From positions 16,521 through 23,275 of the forward strand of contig DIWB01000004.1 of the NCBI GenBank assembly GCA_002428385.1: 6,755 bases of DNA. The letters run 5' to 3'. The notes under the pieces are model-generated. The model made no database searches. It saw nothing but the letters and a program-made list of their open reading frames with translations, and was not told the DNA's origin. A program made the position numbers and the translations under genes. Within the stretch, counting starts at the first letter, position 1; every line of letters starts with the position of its first letter. Shown in pieces: positions 6,452 to 6,755 of this stretch. Source of the DNA: Bacteroidales bacterium UBA6117. GTDB lineage: Bacteria; Bacteroidota; Bacteroidia; Bacteroidales; VadinHA17.

Positions 6452-6467
6452 GTTTTAGACGTAAAAC
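6452..6467. repeat. Small perfect hairpin GTTTTA-GACG-TAAAAC
   Basis: A six-pair perfect dyad with a four-base loop, about 35 bases upstream of the HU -33 box. It could be an operator for the HU promoter, but short AT-rich dyads are common by chance. Confidence 0.3.
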
Positions 6468-6483
6468 GAGAAATTTTGACAGC

Positions 6484-6540
6484 AAGCCCCGGGAACCGTA
6501 AATACATCGCAAATACCCATCTTACGGTCACTTCCGGCTT
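6484..6540. other. Imperfect 15-bp stem-loop upstream of HU
   Basis: Three helical segments stack: AAGCC/GGCTT (6484-6488 with 6536-6540), GGAA/TTCC (6492-6495 with 6532-6535) and CCGTAA/TTACGG (6496-6501 with 6522-6527). Small bulges separate them and a 20-base loop closes the structure. On the plus strand a T-run (AATTTTTT) follows about seven bases later, so it could end a rightward transcript, but no gene lies on that side. It may instead be a small RNA or chance pairing. Confidence 0.3.
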
Positions 6541-6624
6541 TGTCTAATTTTTTAGTGTTAAAATCCTGTTGATAAATAGTTCATCTCTCTGATTATCTGT
6601 TAATTTGGATATTTGTCCTAAAAA

Positions 6625-6654
6625 TTCGGGAAAATGAAAAAAGTATTATCTTTG
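6625..6654 (+). promoter_or_regulatory. Candidate rightward promoter for a gene beyond the window
   Basis: TATCTTTG at 6647-6654 matches the TAnnTTTG -7 box exactly. A weak -33 candidate, TTCG (6625-6628), lies 18 bases upstream. Transcription would begin within or just before the tandem repeat array and proceed off the right edge. No other plus-strand element in the window depends on it. Confidence 0.45.
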
Positions 6655-6755
6655 CGGCGGACCGAATTCCGCCTTCGCTTAGGCTACGGCGGACCGAATT
6701 CCGCCTTCGCTTAGGCTACGGCGGACGAATTCCGCCTTCGCTAAAGCTACGGCGG
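6655..6755 (+). repeat. Tandem array of 32-base palindromic units
   Basis: Units at 6655-6686 and 6687-6718 are identical (32 bases, starting CGGCGGACCGAATTCC). A third at 6719-6749 is 31 bases, lacking one C and reading CTAAAGCTA where the others have CTTAGGCTA. A fourth begins at 6750 (CGGCGG) and is cut by the window edge. In each unit TCCGCC can pair with the GGCGGA before it (six-base loop) or the one after it (14-base spacer), so the array can form alternative hairpins. It resembles GC-rich intergenic repeats seen in Bacteroidota. No coding function is seen. Confidence 0.9.

Noticed and set aside
6655..6755. Repeat array considered as a CRISPR array
   Set aside because: Units are contiguous with no unique spacers, self-complementary throughout, and no cas genes are present in the window.

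Overview
The window looks like an ordinary chromosomal segment of a member of the Bacteroidota, probably class Bacteroidia and perhaps from an uncultured lineage. Four things support this. Several start regions carry TTTG / TAnnTTTG-type promoters, the Bacteroidota -33/-7 pattern. The starts lack clear Shine-Dalgarno sequences. The HtpG is the long form (681 residues). The gaps between genes hold GC-rich palindromic repeat fragments of a kind I associate with Bacteroidota genomes. This placement is inference; no rRNA gene or other decisive marker is present.

All five protein-coding genes are on the minus strand. Reading in the direction of transcription (right to left): a small HU-family DNA-binding protein (6077-6346) has its own promoter and a clear intrinsic terminator. 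It is followed by a three-gene unit: a LytTR response regulator (5169-5876), a class III PLP-dependent aminotransferase of the ornithine/acetylornithine type (3948-5156), and an exported protein of unknown function (3124-3951). The regulator and aminotransferase are 12 bases apart, and the aminotransferase and exported protein overlap by ATGA, so the three are very likely co-transcribed. After a 963-base gap comes the Hsp90 chaperone HtpG (115-2160), which has its own candidate promoter.

The 2161-3123 gap contains no convincing gene. It is a patchwork of inverted repeats: a 222-base MITE-like unit with 11-base inverted ends and a palindrome near each end; a 13-bp perfect hairpin; an 86-base hairpin with a 20-bp perfect GC-rich stem; and a further inverted pair spanning about 100 bases. 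The 6347-6755 gap holds the HU promoter, a long imperfect stem-loop, a candidate rightward promoter for a gene beyond the window, and a tandem array of 32-base units made of overlapping inverted repeats that runs off the right edge.

I see no defence system, CRISPR array, tRNA, rRNA, phage gene or transposase. The genes are housekeeping or ordinary regulatory genes. The features most worth a second look are the repeat structures, the repeat array placed directly after a promoter, and the linkage of a response regulator without a visible kinase to an aminotransferase and an exported protein.
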